Shown here piece by piece: positions 1 to 9,312 of a stretch of DNA of 64,000 nucleotides. The notes under the pieces are model-generated. The model did no database searches. It had not been told where the DNA came from and saw only the letters and a list, made by a program, of their open reading frames with translations. The DNA comes from Novosphingobium sp. (GTDB lineage: Bacteria > Pseudomonadota > Alphaproteobacteria > Sphingomonadales > Sphingomonadaceae), in the NCBI RefSeq assembly GCF_019748365.1, contig NZ_JAIEPN010000093.1:31636-95635 (forward strand), in the 5' to 3' direction. The position numbers were made by a program, and so were the translations under genes. Positions within the stretch are counted from its first letter, which is position 1. Each line of letters opens with the position of its first letter.

Positions 1-3000
1 AGCGGCAGGGTCGCGATCTGCTGGATCCTGCCGCCCGGCAGATCGATCACGCCTGCATTGTAGAGCTTTGGCGCCACGATCGACGCTTCCGGAGCGCCGA
101 TGATCCGGCCGCCCGCTTCGACATCAAGCTCGGCCAGGCCGCGCAGCACGAGGCTGGCCGGCTTGCGATACCACAGATCGCTGGCCACCTGCGGTGTCAG
201 CACGGTGCCGATATCGCCGCCGCTGGCAAGGCCGAGCAAGCGCGACTGCGTTGCTGCATCGAGGATATCGGGCAGGGTGACTTGCGTCAGATCGAGCGTC
301 TGGCCGGCGCCGATCGTGAAGCGCGTTGTCTCGAAGAAACTGGAAAGCCGGGCGCTGCCATTGTCGAACAGATCGCGCACGGTGCGCGCGCGGTAGCTGG
401 TCATGTCCAGCGTGCCAAAGCCGGTCCGCTGCAGGAAATCGAGCGGCACGATGGTGGCATTGCTCTCGCCCGCAGCGGGGTCCGCCCCGGCAAAGGCGAT
501 ATTGGGCGAAACCAGCTTGAAGGTGCCGCCACCGGAGAAGCCGAAGCCCCGGATGTTCTCGGCCGCAAAGCTTACTTCGGCCTTCTGGCTTGTCGGGACG
601 AGCGAGGGAACCACCCCGATCTGGGTCGACAGCCCCGGCGTCGGCGTAAACGCGACGGTCTGGCCGCGCACTTGCGTACCGATGAAATCGGCATTGTTCT
701 GCACGGCCGCAACCGTGGCATAAGTCGTCTCGTTGATGAGGCTGACATTGCCGCCGCGTGCGGTAAGATCGATCGCGCGCGCGCTCGACACGAACGCACC
801 GGCGGAAACATCGAGCAGAGCATCCGGTCTGATCCGGATGCTGCCGCTCAGATCGCCCGCGACGGACGCGGTGAAGATATCACCGTCCAGCGGCACGAAC
901 ACCCGGGGCGCGACCGTCAGACTGATCGACCCGCCGTTGATCCAGCCCGCACCTTGCGGGTTGGCGGCCCCCCGGTAATCGTTCACCCACTTGCCCGCGA
1001 CCGAGAGCGTCCCGTTCACTGTCACATCGAAGCGGCCAACGGGCAGGGTATCGCCGCTCGCATAGCTGAGTGCGATGTCGTCATCGTCGCGGAACGGGTT
1101 GCCGATGGTCGTGAGCCCGGGCGCAATAAGGTCGCTGAGCTGGTAGGTCCTCGCCGCGATCGTCCCGCCCGCAATGCGGACGCTGCCGCCAAACCGGATC
1201 GCCCGGCCTGCATCGACTTCGAGCACGCCCCCATCGGCCAGCGTGAGCGCCGAATTGCCCGTCAGCGTCAATGCCGAGCTGTCTGTCAGCAATTGATCCG
1301 AGACCGACGCAAAGGTCACCGCGCCGCTGGTCTGCAGCATGAGCCCCGAAAGACCTGCCTGCGAGAGCATCCGGTCATCAAGCAGCAGTTCCGCCTGGTT
1401 CGCAGGCCCCGTCTTGGTGCCGCGATAGACCACGATATCCTGGCCGAAGCCGGTCCCGGACGAGCCGCTGAACGAGCCGATCCGCAGCAGCCCGCCCGAG
1501 GGCAGCTGGTTCTTGGAATACTGGAGCTTGCGCGGATCGCCGCTGATCGAGGACCTGGCCGTCGGTTCGCTGGCTTCCGCCAACTGGCGGGCTCCGGCAA
1601 AGGCATCGCCATGCACCGTGCCTTCGAAGGAGATCAGGCTTCCGCCGATCTGCAAGGCGCCGGCATCGCGCCCTTCGTCGTAGGCGTCTTCGAAGCGCTG
1701 CGCCTGCAAGGCGCCGGTCCTGAAGGTCTCCGAGATACCCAGCCGGGTCTGGCTTGCGGTGAAGCCGTCGACGAAATCAACAAACACATCGTTGGGATCG
1801 GCCTGATCGATGCTGACGACCCGGCCATCGTTGGTGAGCAGCTGGGTGGTCTGCACATACCCGGCAGAATAGGTGGTCCAGCCACCCGAAACATCGAACA
1901 GCGCGCCCTTGGCGATCTTCACCTTCGCCAAGGCGTCGATCTGTGCGGCGGTCAGGTTGGTTGCCGTGATGGCCGTGCCGACATCTATGCTGATGCTGCC
2001 GCCCTTGGTCATCAGTTCGGCCGCCGTCACCGGAATCTGGCTGACCGCACTGCCCGCTTCAAGCAGCGGCGAGCCGATCCAGGCCACCCCGTCCGATCGC
2101 ACCCCGGACGCGCGGGCATCGACGTAAAGCGTCGCACCGTTCAGCGTGAAGCCACCGTCGGTCCGCACGGCGCGATAGGTCGGCGTGTCGCGCAATTCGT
2201 TCTGTTTGGCCGGGCTGATCTTTACGGTGTTGTCCGAAACCTTGCGCGCCACGCCCTTCATGCCGCTGACGTCGATGATCGCGCCATCGGCGATCGTCAC
2301 CGATCCGGCGATACCGGGATTGGGCTGAAACACACCTGTCGAAAGATCATGCCCGATCACGACTTTAGCGTTCGGGGCGAGAACGAAAGCGTTCTGCTGC
2401 ATCTCGAACAGCGTCGGAAGCAGTGCGGTATCGCCGCTGCCGTCTGCACTGAGATAGGAATTGATCGTGTTGCCGATGACGATCTGCGAACTCTTGAACG
2501 CCGGCGGGCTGTTTGGGCTGCCCTGCGGAATGGTTTCGCCATTGTCGTCCGGCAGGATCGAGATGCCGCTGGCCTTGGCCGGATCGACATTGCCTGCCAG
2601 GGTGACGGAACCGCCCGTCAGCGCGATCTTGCCGTTGCGCGAAACGCTGGTCGTGGCGCTGAGCAAGCCATCGTTGGTGACCTGGCCATAGATCGATGTG
2701 CCCATCGAGATATAGCCCCGGCGGGACACGATCAGGCCGGAGTTGACCACCACGCCCTGGTCCGGCGTCGGCGCCTGCGGCTGCAGCGGCACGTTGGGAA
2801 TCTGGCTCGAAAGGATCAGGCCGCGCACGTTCTCGTCGGCGCTGCCGCTGGCACCGGTGGATGTGGTCGCACCGATGAAGCGCCCGCCCTGCAGGCTTAC
2901 CTGGCCTTCGCTGGCCGTCAGCGTCCCGGCATTGTGCACGGTCGGACCGGCCAGAATGATGTAGCCGCCGCTGTCGGAAGTGATCGATGCGCCCTGATGG

Positions 3001-3998
3001 ACCAGCACGTCCCCTTCAAGGCCGCCCGCCACGGGCAGCGGCTGGTTGACGTCGTACTGGGAACCGCCGGGCAGCAGCGCGGACAGCAGCTGGCTCTTGA
3101 TGCCGGGCGCGCCCTGCACCAGCAAGCCGTTCTGCAGATAGGCGGTGATCCGGTCCTTGACCGTGGTCGGATTGAAGAACGATGTCGCGCCGACGGTCGT
3201 GACCGACGAGGCAAAGTTGCCAAGCTCAAGGCTGCTCGCCACCAGCGAATGCAGGTTGATCTGCGCGGTCGGACCAAACAGCACGCCGGCGCGATTGAGC
3301 ACGAGCACGGTGCCGTCGGCCTTGATCGCACCCAGGATCGTGCTCGGCGCGACCGGATTGGCCACCCGGTTGACGACAGTCCAGCTCTTCTGGGCGACAC
3401 CGCCCTGCTTCTGATTGAACACCAGTTCGGTGTTCGCCCCGACATCGAAGTTCTGCCACGTGAGCAGCGCGCGCTGCTGTGTCTGGTCGATGCGGACGGT
3501 GAGCTTGCCGTTGCTTCCCGAGCTCTGGACCGGCGCATGGGCACCTTCCCAGGTATTGTTGCCGGTCGGATCGTTCGCGGCGGCAACCGAAAGGGGCGCG
3601 CTGTTGCCCTTAACGGTGGCGGCATCGACCCCGGCCGCAACATAGATCGTCGCATTGCGGATCGCCTGGATCGGGTTGAGCCCGGTATCGGCGATGCCGT
3701 CGGCAGGCTTTGCCTTGATCGCGGCCAGCGCGGCAGACTTCGCGGACGTGACGTAAGTGGCCAGCGCCTGCGCGCGCGATTGCAGGCGGACCTGCCGCGC
3801 CAGCGCATCCTGCATGGTCTGCGAGCGCTGGGGGCCGCCCTGCCCGGCCGGCACCGAGACCGGCGGAACCACTGTCCCCGCCGCCGCGCGCATCGCGGCC
3901 AGCTGCGCCTGTGCCGGGCTTACGGAAAGCCCGAGCATGATCGCCGCGAGACTGGTCCCGCCAAGCAGCTTCTGCGCACCTGATCGCCGCAACGCCAT
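1..3998 (-). CDS. Filamentous haemagglutinin-like two-partner secretion exoprotein (TpsA), C-terminus cut by window edge
   Basis: A large exported beta-helix protein, predicted to cross the outer membrane through the TpsB pore encoded at the head of the same operon. At least 1332 residues are visible and the frame stays open to base 1. Residues 1-32 form a signal peptide (MALRRSGAQKLLGG..., then a hydrophobic stretch ending SPAQA). A TPS/haemagglutination domain follows at about residues 105-290, with the family motifs LLTWQNFDVGANTELVF and LNRAGVLFGPTAQINLHSL in place of the usual NPNG-type loop. The rest is repetitive, Gly/Ser/Thr/Val-rich beta-helix sequence. The start is the ATG two bases after the upstream stop codon, so translation is probably coupled. 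The function of the passenger (adhesin, contact toxin or matrix protein) cannot be told because the C-terminus is missing. A long plus-strand frame over this region is an antisense shadow. Confidence 0.85.
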   Translation of the reverse strand, partial: MALRRSGAQKLLGGTSLAAIMLGLSVSPAQAQLAAMRAAAGTVVPPVSVPAGQGGPQRSQTMQDALARQVRLQSRAQALATYVTSAKSAALAAIKAKPADGIADTGLNPIQAIRNATIYVAAGVDAATVKGNSAPLSVAAANDPTGNNTWEGAHAPVQSSGSNGKLTVRIDQTQQRALLTWQNFDVGANTELVFNQKQGGVAQKSWTVVNRVANPVAPSTILGAIKADGTVLVLNRAGVLFGPTAQINLHSLVASSLELGNFASSVTTVGATSFFNPTTVKDRITAYLQNGLLVQGAPGIKSQLLSALLPGGSQYDVNQPLPVAGGLEGDVLVHQGASITSDSGGYIILAGPTVHNAGTLTASEGQVSLQGGRFIGATTSTGASGSADENVRGLILSSQIPNVPLQPQAPTPDQGVVVNSGLIVSRRGYISMGTSIYGQVTNDGLLSATTSVSRNGKIALTGGSVTLAGNVDPAKASGISILPDDNGETIPQGSPNSPPAFKSSQIVIGNTINSYLSADGSGDTALLPTLFEMQQNAFVLAPNAKVVIGHDLSTGVFQPNPGIAGSVTIADGAIIDVSGMKGVARKVSDNTVKISPAKQNELRDTPTYRAVRTDGGFTLNGATLYVDARASGVRSDGVAWIGSPLLEAGSAVSQIPVTAAELMTKGGSISIDVGTAITATNLTAAQIDALAKVKIAKGALFDVSGGWTTYSAGYVQTTQLLTNDGRVVSIDQADPNDVFVDFVDGFTASQTRLGISETFRTGALQAQRFEDAYDEGRDAGALQIGGSLISFEGTVHGDAFAGARQLAEASEPTARSSISGDPRKLQYSKNQLPSGGLLRIGSFSGSSGTGFGQDIVVYRGTKTGPANQAELLLDDRMLSQAGLSGLMLQTSGAVTFASVSDQLLTDSSALTLTGNSALTLADGGVLEVDAGRAIRFGGSVRIAGGTIAARTYQLSDLIAPGLTTIGNPFRDDDDIALSYASGDTLPVGRFDVTVNGTLSVAGKWVNDYRGAANPQGAGWINGGSISLTVAPRVFVPLDGDIFTASVAGDLSGSIRIRPDALLDVSAGAFVSSARAIDLTARGGNVSLINETTYATVAAVQNNADFIGTQVRGQTVAFTPTPGLSTQIGVVPSLVPTSQKAEVSFAAENIRGFGFSGGGTFKLVSPNIAFAGADPAAGESNATIVPLDFLQRTGFGTLDMTSYRARTVRDLFDNGSARLSSFFETTRFTIGAGQTLDLTQVTLPDILDAATQSRLLGLASGGDIGTVLTPQVASDLWYRKPASLVLRGLAELDVEAGGRIIGAPEASIVAPKLYNAGVIDLPGGRIQQIATLP

Positions 3999-4000
3999 GA

Positions 4001-4465
4001 TCAGTCAGCCTTTTCCGGTTCGCCAGTAATCGCGGTGCCACCTGGCAAGGTGCGCAGCGGAACATCGACCTTGTTATCGTAGACAGCGTCGGACAGCGCC
4101 TGCAGTTCGAACTCGAACTTGCGCCGACCGAGCTGGAACGGATCGCGGCGATGGAGCTGGCCGTAGCGGCGGGCATAGGCATCGATGAGCTGCCGCGTGA
4201 TCGAGACAAGCCGGCCGTTGCGCAGGCGGGCCTGCTCGAGCGCGCCGCTCCGGCTCTTGGCCTCCGCCAGTTCGCGCTGCAACGTGGCGATCACCTGCTG
4301 CGAGGCCAGCAGCCGCTGCTGCAGCGCATCGACGTCGGCCGCGGAGGGCGCCGCCGGCCCGGATGGCGCCGCTTGCGCCGGGGCTGGCGGCGGCGGGACG
4401 ACCGGCTGCGCCACGGCCACCGGAGCGGCCAACACTACCGCGAACAGGACAGGCAGGGCGCGCAT
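4001..4465 (-). CDS. Small periplasmic coiled-coil protein of the TPS operon
   Basis: A 154-residue protein of unknown function. Residues 1-19 look like a signal peptide (MRALPVLFAVVLAAPVAVAQ). A Pro/Ala-rich linker follows, then a predicted coiled coil at about 43-80 (heptad-like, LQQRLLASQQVIATLQREL), and a charged C-terminal half containing RRDPFQLGRRKFEF. Its ATG overlaps the porin stop codon in a TGATG arrangement, and it ends two bases before the tpsA start, so it is firmly part of this operon. A periplasmic chaperone or adaptor for the exoprotein or porin is a reasonable guess from position only. No recognised family was identified. Confidence 0.75.
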   Translation of the reverse strand: MRALPVLFAVVLAAPVAVAQPVVPPPPAPAQAAPSGPAAPSAADVDALQQRLLASQQVIATLQRELAEAKSRSGALEQARLRNGRLVSITRQLIDAYARRYGQLHRRDPFQLGRRKFEFELQALSDAVYDNKVDVPLRTLPGGTAITGEPEKAD

Positions 4466-6369
4466 CAGAATTCCACGTTCAGATCGAGTTGCAGGACGTC
4501 GATGGCCAGGGGTTCACCACTGATCTCGTTGGCGCTCAGCCAGCGCCCGCCGAAGGTGACATTCTTGTAGAGGCCCACCGTGGCGCCGATGACGTAGCCC
4601 TTGGTGTTGGTCCCGCCGAGCCGCCAGTAGTCGTTGGTGAAGGCATCGAGGACGGCATCGGTTTCAAGATAGCGATAGCCGACATAGGCCCGCCACTGGC
4701 CAGGGCGATTGGGATGCGCCCAGCCGGCGCCGATCTGCAGATCGAAACCCTGGTTCCCGCCGACATAGGGCGTGCGATTGGCCGCGACCGGATCGCAGAT
4801 ATTGCCGTTGCCGCCCGAACCACCATTGTTGACGGGTTGTCCGGCGAGCCCGTACCGGCAGGCATTGTTGCGATCGAAGCCGAGGTTGCGCAGGTATTCG
4901 CCGCTGAACGTGATGTCGGTGTTCTCGCCCATCGGCACTTTGACCGAAAGCATGGCATCAAGGATGCGGTAGGGCTGGACCAGACCGAGCAGCTGCGGCT
5001 GCGGCTGCACCGCAGTTGCCGGCAACGTGGGATCGAACACGATGCGCCGGATGAAGGAGAGCGTATTGCCCTTCTGCACGAAAGTCGCCGCCGTGCCATC
5101 GGTCGAGCACTCGGTCACGCCGAGGTAGAGCGCGCAAGGCGCCGAGGGGCGGCCTTGCATGTTAATGTAGTGGTGATAGCCGACCGCCGACCTCACGAAA
5201 ATGTTTTCGCCAAGGTGGAAGTCGGTCTCGGCCTGAGCGGAGAACAGCCAGCGCTGCGGCACGGTTGACTTGACGTTCGAGGTATTGGGGAAGTTCAGAT
5301 CGCCGAAATTGAGCGGGAACGCCCCCAGCACGAGCTTGCTGTCAAACATTCCGCCATTTTCGGGCAGACGGAATTCACCAGCAAATCCGTCGAAGGTCAG
5401 ATCGTTGTCGAACAGCGCTTCAGTCGTCCAGAACGGATTGGCCATCCGTCCCGCGGTGATCGTCGCCCATTCGGTTGGCTTGGCCTCGATGAAGGCCTTG
5501 TGGATCATGAAGTTGCGATCGGTGAAGTTGCCCGCCAGATTGACGTTCGAACCGACCGGCGACACGTCGTTGCCGCCACCGAGCATGAACCCGACCTTGA
5601 CCTTCGAGCCGATCTTGAAATCGACGCCCACGCGCAAGCGGTAGCGCAGCAGGTTGTACTGGTTCTGGCGCGTGTTGAGCAGCGGGATCGGATCGTTGAT
5701 CAGATCGAGCGGCACCGGCCCTTGATTGCGGTCGCCAGAGACGATCTGCTGGAAATTCGGCACGAAGTCCGAGTTGTCCTTGCTGTAGAAATGCGATTGC
5801 GAGCGCAGACGCATGTCGCCGTAGATGTTCAGGTTGTGCACCCACTCGGGCGCAGCCTTGCCCGGCGAAGCCCAGCCCTGTGCGCTGGCCTGTTTCAGCA
5901 CTTCTTCCCGAAGCTCGTCACGGATCTGATCACGCACCACTTGCGGAATGTACGGCACGCGGATCGTGCCCTGCGGGGGCGGGGGCAGATTGCCGACCGC
6001 ATATTGCGCCGCCGGGGGTGCCGCGGGGCTTCCGGTTGCGCTCTGGGCGGCTGCCGCCGGCGCCTGTGCGGCCGCAAGCCGCGCCTCGGCCGCCTCGCGT
6101 TCCGCCTCGAGGATCAGCTTGTCACCGTTCTCGCGAGTGATCGTGCCCTGCGCGACGAGCAGCCGGACGAGATTGATCATCGCGTTGCTGGATGGCGCAG
6201 GCTTTGCCGCCGGCGGAGCGTCAAGAGCCGATCCGGCCTGCTGTTCGGCATACGCCGGCGTTGCCGCCAGCACCGCGCAGATCGACGCTGCGAGCAGCGG
6301 CGCCGATGCATAAGAAGACCTCAACCGTCTCATCAAACTTCCCCTGGAATGCGTAGAGGCGCGGCTCAT
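4465..6369 (-). CDS. Putative outer-membrane porin (Porin_5-like)
   Basis: An outer-membrane beta-barrel of the 'putative porin' type. It has a signal peptide (MRRLRSSYASAPLLAAS... ending AYA). A periplasmic helical segment (about residues 62-100, LVRLLVAQGTITRENGDKLI) is followed by an Ala/Pro linker and a long C-terminal barrel with alternating aromatic strands, ending in Phe (LNVEF). The motif NIYGDMRLRSQSHFYS begins the barrel, as in this family. Two starts are possible. The one given overlaps the tonB stop as ATGA and has AGGAAGG eight bases upstream. An internal ATG at 6333 has AGGGGA upstream and gives a cleaner signal peptide. Membership in the TPS/TonB operon is unusual. It may be a TonB-linked or structural partner of the secretion system. 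Confidence 0.8.
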   Translation of the reverse strand: MSRASTHSRGSLMRRLRSSYASAPLLAASICAVLAATPAYAEQQAGSALDAPPAAKPAPSSNAMINLVRLLVAQGTITRENGDKLILEAEREAAEARLAAAQAPAAAAQSATGSPAAPPAAQYAVGNLPPPPQGTIRVPYIPQVVRDQIRDELREEVLKQASAQGWASPGKAAPEWVHNLNIYGDMRLRSQSHFYSKDNSDFVPNFQQIVSGDRNQGPVPLDLINDPIPLLNTRQNQYNLLRYRLRVGVDFKIGSKVKVGFMLGGGNDVSPVGSNVNLAGNFTDRNFMIHKAFIEAKPTEWATITAGRMANPFWTTEALFDNDLTFDGFAGEFRLPENGGMFDSKLVLGAFPLNFGDLNFPNTSNVKSTVPQRWLFSAQAETDFHLGENIFVRSAVGYHHYINMQGRPSAPCALYLGVTECSTDGTAATFVQKGNTLSFIRRIVFDPTLPATAVQPQPQLLGLVQPYRILDAMLSVKVPMGENTDITFSGEYLRNLGFDRNNACRYGLAGQPVNNGGSGGNGNICDPVAANRTPYVGGNQGFDLQIGAGWAHPNRPGQWRAYVGYRYLETDAVLDAFTNDYWRLGGTNTKGYVIGATVGLYKNVTFGGRWLSANEISGEPLAIDVLQLDLNVEF

Positions 6370-7061
6370 AGCGAACGCCTTCCTCGAACCGTGATCCGCT
6401 GCGGAAAACGGACCGCACTGGGCGGCGGATCGAGATTGGAAATGGCAAGCAGGATCGCCTTGAGCGAGGCATCACGGTCTTCGCGTCCGCTCGTCTTGAT
6501 CACGCTCACCGAAGTCACCCGGCCCGAAGGCGAAATGGTGATCGCAAAATCGGCGCTGAAAACGAGCCGGTTGACCCGGTCGTCGCGCTGAACCTTCTCC
6601 TGCAGGACCGCGCTCAGGTAGCGGCGATAGAACACCTCGCTCATGCCGTTGCCGCCGCCCCCGCAATTGGGGCCAACGCAGCCGCCAGAGCCGCCGAGCC
6701 CGCCTCCATTGCCCGCTTGCAGGCCGAAGGCGTCGCTGCCGGCCTGCGCCGGACCGTTGATCGAGACGGCCGCCGGGGCCGCCGCGGCCTTGGGCGGCTC
6801 GACGTTGGGCACGGGCGCAGCCTTCTCCTGCGGCTCGGGCGGCTTGGGCTGCGGCGGCGGGGGTGGCGGTGGCGGAGGCGGCGGCGGCAGCATCGAGATG
6901 ACAGCCGGCGGCGGCGCCTCGACCTTCACGCCCTTGGTTGCGGTCAGCGCCTGATAGGCAAACCACAGCAGCGCAAGCACGACCACCGCGCCGACCGCGA
7001 TCAGCAGTGCGCGACGCGACCCCTGCTCTTCAGGTTCCGGAAGGGATGGTTGTCTGGCCAC
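6366..7061 (-). CDS. tonB: TonB-like energy transducer
   Basis: A 231-residue inner-membrane protein of TonB architecture. It has a short cytoplasmic N-terminus and a single membrane helix at about residues 18-38 (ALLIAVGAVVVLALLWFAY). A run of 12 consecutive prolines at about 59-70 and a further Pro/Lys/Glu-rich stretch span the periplasm. A Gly-rich patch with two cysteines (GGCVGPNCGGGG) lies at about 119-138, and a C-terminal domain at about 142-231 contains ADFAITISPSGRVTSVSVIKTS. The C-terminal domain should contact an outer-membrane partner. Here that could be the TpsB pore or the porin, since no classical TonB-dependent receptor is nearby. exbB and exbD lie just upstream, completing a TonB motor. 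Confidence 0.85.
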   Translation of the reverse strand: MARQPSLPEPEEQGSRRALLIAVGAVVVLALLWFAYQALTATKGVKVEAPPPAVISMLPPPPPPPPPPPPQPKPPEPQEKAAPVPNVEPPKAAAAPAAVSINGPAQAGSDAFGLQAGNGGGLGGSGGCVGPNCGGGGNGMSEVFYRRYLSAVLQEKVQRDDRVNRLVFSADFAITISPSGRVTSVSVIKTSGREDRDASLKAILLAISNLDPPPSAVRFPQRITVRGRRSL

Positions 7062-7092
7062 GGCGCAGTCTGCTCTGGATCCGGTCGGGTGA

Positions 7093-7500
7093 TCAGGCGG
7101 CGGTCGGCTTGCCGGTGACCAGGCCGACCTTGTTCAGATCGAGCTGGCGGCACAGGTCGAGCACTTCGGTGATCTTGCCATACTGCGCGGTCTGGTCGCC
7201 CTTCAGCACGATCGGCACGTCGGGGTTCGAGGCCTTGGCATTGCGCAGGCGCGTCTCCAGATCGGCCAGCGTGACCGGGAACGCGTCCATGAAGATCTGG
7301 CCCTGATTGTTCACCGTTATGGCGATGGTCTTGGGCTGGACAAGGCTCTTGGCCGAGCTGGCCTTGGGAAGATCCACCTTGATGCCCTGCACCGAAGCGG
7401 TGGCCATCAGGATGAAGATCACCAGCAGCACATAGGCCAGGTCCAGCATCGGGGTGATATTGATGTCGTCATAGGCCTTGCGGCCGCCACCTACCTGCAT
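7093..7500 (-). CDS. exbD: ExbD-type biopolymer transport protein
   Basis: A 135-residue proton-motor stator component. The short N-terminus leads into the diagnostic ExbD/TolR stretch INITPMLDLAYVLLVIFI. Asp20 sits at the position of the essential proton-carrying aspartate (Asp25 in E. coli ExbD). The membrane helix is followed by a periplasmic domain containing KTIAITVNNQGQIFMDAFPV and VPIVLKGDQTAQYGKITEVLD, typical of the family. It begins 12 bases after exbB ends and precedes tonB by about 30 bases. Together with those genes it should form a dedicated energy module for the exporter operon. Confidence 0.92.
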   Translation of the reverse strand: MQVGGGRKAYDDINITPMLDLAYVLLVIFILMATASVQGIKVDLPKASSAKSLVQPKTIAITVNNQGQIFMDAFPVTLADLETRLRNAKASNPDVPIVLKGDQTAQYGKITEVLDLCRQLDLNKVGLVTGKPTAA

Positions 7501-7512
7501 CGGACGGTTTCC

Positions 7513-9312
7513 TTAATTCTGGTCGTTGAAGGCTTGCGCGGCATTGGCCTGAACTTCGGCCATGCGGGTGATCAGCTGTTCGATGAACACGCGCATCTGA
7601 TCCGCCAGTGCGCTGATGCGCCCGTTCAGATAGTTGTATCCGAACAGCGACGGAATGGCGCAGGCCAGACCCGCAATCGTGGCCAGCAGCGCCGCGGCGA
7701 TACCCGGCGCGATGGCGTTCACGTTCACGTCGCCGGCCATCGCCACGCCGCCGAACACGGTCATGACGCCGACCACCGTGCCCAGCAGACCGATGAACGG
7801 ACCGCCCGAAATCGCGATGGTGAGGATCACGACCAGATGATCGAGCTTCTGGTTTTCCTTGACGAACTGCGAGTCCACCGCCGCCCGCATCGAGTTCACT
7901 GCCTGGCTCGAGAGCGGCCGGGCACCGGCCGCGACCACGCGCTCATAGAGCTCTTCAAAGCCCACGCCGTAGAGCCGTGCCAGCGGCGAAGCGCGGTTGA
8001 GTTGCGCCGCTTCCTCGGGCGATACGCCCTCGGCCTGATCCAGCGGCCGGAAGTCGTCACGCATGGCGTCAAAATAGCGAAGGAAGCGCTTGTTCGCCTT
8101 GTCGGCCGCGTTCAGGTAGCGGATCTTCGCGGTCATGAGCGCGATCGCGGCTATCAGCAGCAGCATGCACAGCCCGATGATGACCGTGTCGATCGGCTCG
8201 AGTTTGCTGACGATGAACGAAAGGACGCCGCTGCCCGAGCTCTGCTTCTCCGCGGTCTCCGAAACCGACACCAGCTTGCCGCCGGGACCTTCGGCCTGCG
8301 CCATCGCGAGGATCATGGCTGCCGGCCGCGCCGACTTCGAAAGCCGCACTTCATCAAGCGCGCCGGTATAGGGCTGGCTGGTCGCGCCACCGATGCTGAT
8401 CGGACCGTCCAGCGCCGGCATCGCGCCCGCGGCGGTGCCCTGCTCGGTCCCGTTCACGTAAATGAAGAAGGCCTTGCCGTCGGAAACGAACGCGATGTGG
8501 CTCCACTCACCCTGCTTCACAGCGGTGTTGCCGGAAACGGAGATGCCGGGACCCGAAGCGTAGGGAACCCCGGCGTTCAGCCCGATCGCCAGCCCGCCGC
8601 GCGCAAAGATGGCCTGCTGGCCGCCGAGTTGCTGCGGCTTGATCCATGCGGTGAACGTGAACGGCGCGCCCGCTGTCATCGCCAGCGAACCGCTGCCATC
8701 GATCGTCAGCGCGCCCTGCCCCGGAAACTGCGCCGCGCGGCCTACGATCCCGCTTTCGTCCACACCCGGGGGAGCCACCTTGGCCGAATTCGCATTGGCG
8801 GTGGAATCGGTGGCCGGCTGGCCCGGTTTTTCGCTGAAATGATAGACGGCGGTGTAATCCGGATCGAACGTGCCGGGCACATCAGCCCCGACCGGTGCCG
8901 ACTTGTTGCCGAAATAGACCCAGATCTTCTTCTTCTCGCCGCCGGTCAGATTGGGAACCGAAACCCACACCGTGGCGATGCCCGTCGCCGCATCGTACTG
9001 CTCGATATGATAGGGCAGCGGGGTCTTGTCGTCGCTGTCGACGAAGCGGATGTCCGCACCGTTGTCCATCGCGTCGGTGAAGGTGAAGTTGCCGCTGTGA
9101 AGCCGCACAAGCACCACCGTGCGGCCGATCGCGCCACTGACGTTGACACCGCTTGGCGAGGTATCGACCGTCACGGCCTTGCGATAGCTCCACTCCTTGT
9201 TCCACCAGCCGGCGGTCTCACCCTCTGCAGCGGCCGGAGTGGCCAGCCCCAGCGACAGGACGAGCACCAGCAACAGGCGCAGGATCGCTGTTTTCACGGT
9301 TGCCTGAAACAC
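7513..9312 (-). CDS. ExbB/TolQ proton channel fused to an N-terminal DUF2341-LamG ectodomain
   Basis: A 599-residue fusion. A signal peptide (about 1-30, ending TPAAAE) leads to a DUF2341-like domain at about 36-150 (WWNKEWSYRKAVTVD, DIRFVDSDDKTPLPYHIE, KIWVYFGN). A LamG/concanavalin-like domain occupies about 150-330 (FTFTAWIKPQQ, EWSHIAFVSDGK, FFIYVNGTE, GALDEVRLSKSAR). A membrane helix lies at about 374-394, and a MotA/TolQ/ExbB channel domain at about 440-590 carries GPFIGLLGTVVGVMTVF and IAAALLATIAGLACAIP. Ordinary ExbB is about 240 residues with no ectodomain. The start is GTG, directly after the tpsB TGA, with AAGGGGG eight bases upstream. The ectodomain would be periplasmic and may bind glycans, exoprotein or cell wall. 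Such fusions exist in proteobacterial databases, but their role is unclear to me. Confidence 0.88.
   Translation of the reverse strand: MFQATVKTAILRLLLVLVLSLGLATPAAAEGETAGWWNKEWSYRKAVTVDTSPSGVNVSGAIGRTVVLVRLHSGNFTFTDAMDNGADIRFVDSDDKTPLPYHIEQYDAATGIATVWVSVPNLTGGEKKKIWVYFGNKSAPVGADVPGTFDPDYTAVYHFSEKPGQPATDSTANANSAKVAPPGVDESGIVGRAAQFPGQGALTIDGSGSLAMTAGAPFTFTAWIKPQQLGGQQAIFARGGLAIGLNAGVPYASGPGISVSGNTAVKQGEWSHIAFVSDGKAFFIYVNGTEQGTAAGAMPALDGPISIGGATSQPYTGALDEVRLSKSARPAAMILAMAQAEGPGGKLVSVSETAEKQSSGSGVLSFIVSKLEPIDTVIIGLCMLLLIAAIALMTAKIRYLNAADKANKRFLRYFDAMRDDFRPLDQAEGVSPEEAAQLNRASPLARLYGVGFEELYERVVAAGARPLSSQAVNSMRAAVDSQFVKENQKLDHLVVILTIAISGGPFIGLLGTVVGVMTVFGGVAMAGDVNVNAIAPGIAAALLATIAGLACAIPSLFGYNYLNGRISALADQMRVFIEQLITRMAEVQANAAQAFNDQN

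Noticed and set aside
282..3983. Plus-strand open frame of 1233 codons
   Set aside because: It is antisense to the tpsA gene. Its product is Arg/Gly/Asp-rich without domains, and the minus frame has a signal peptide and TPS motifs.
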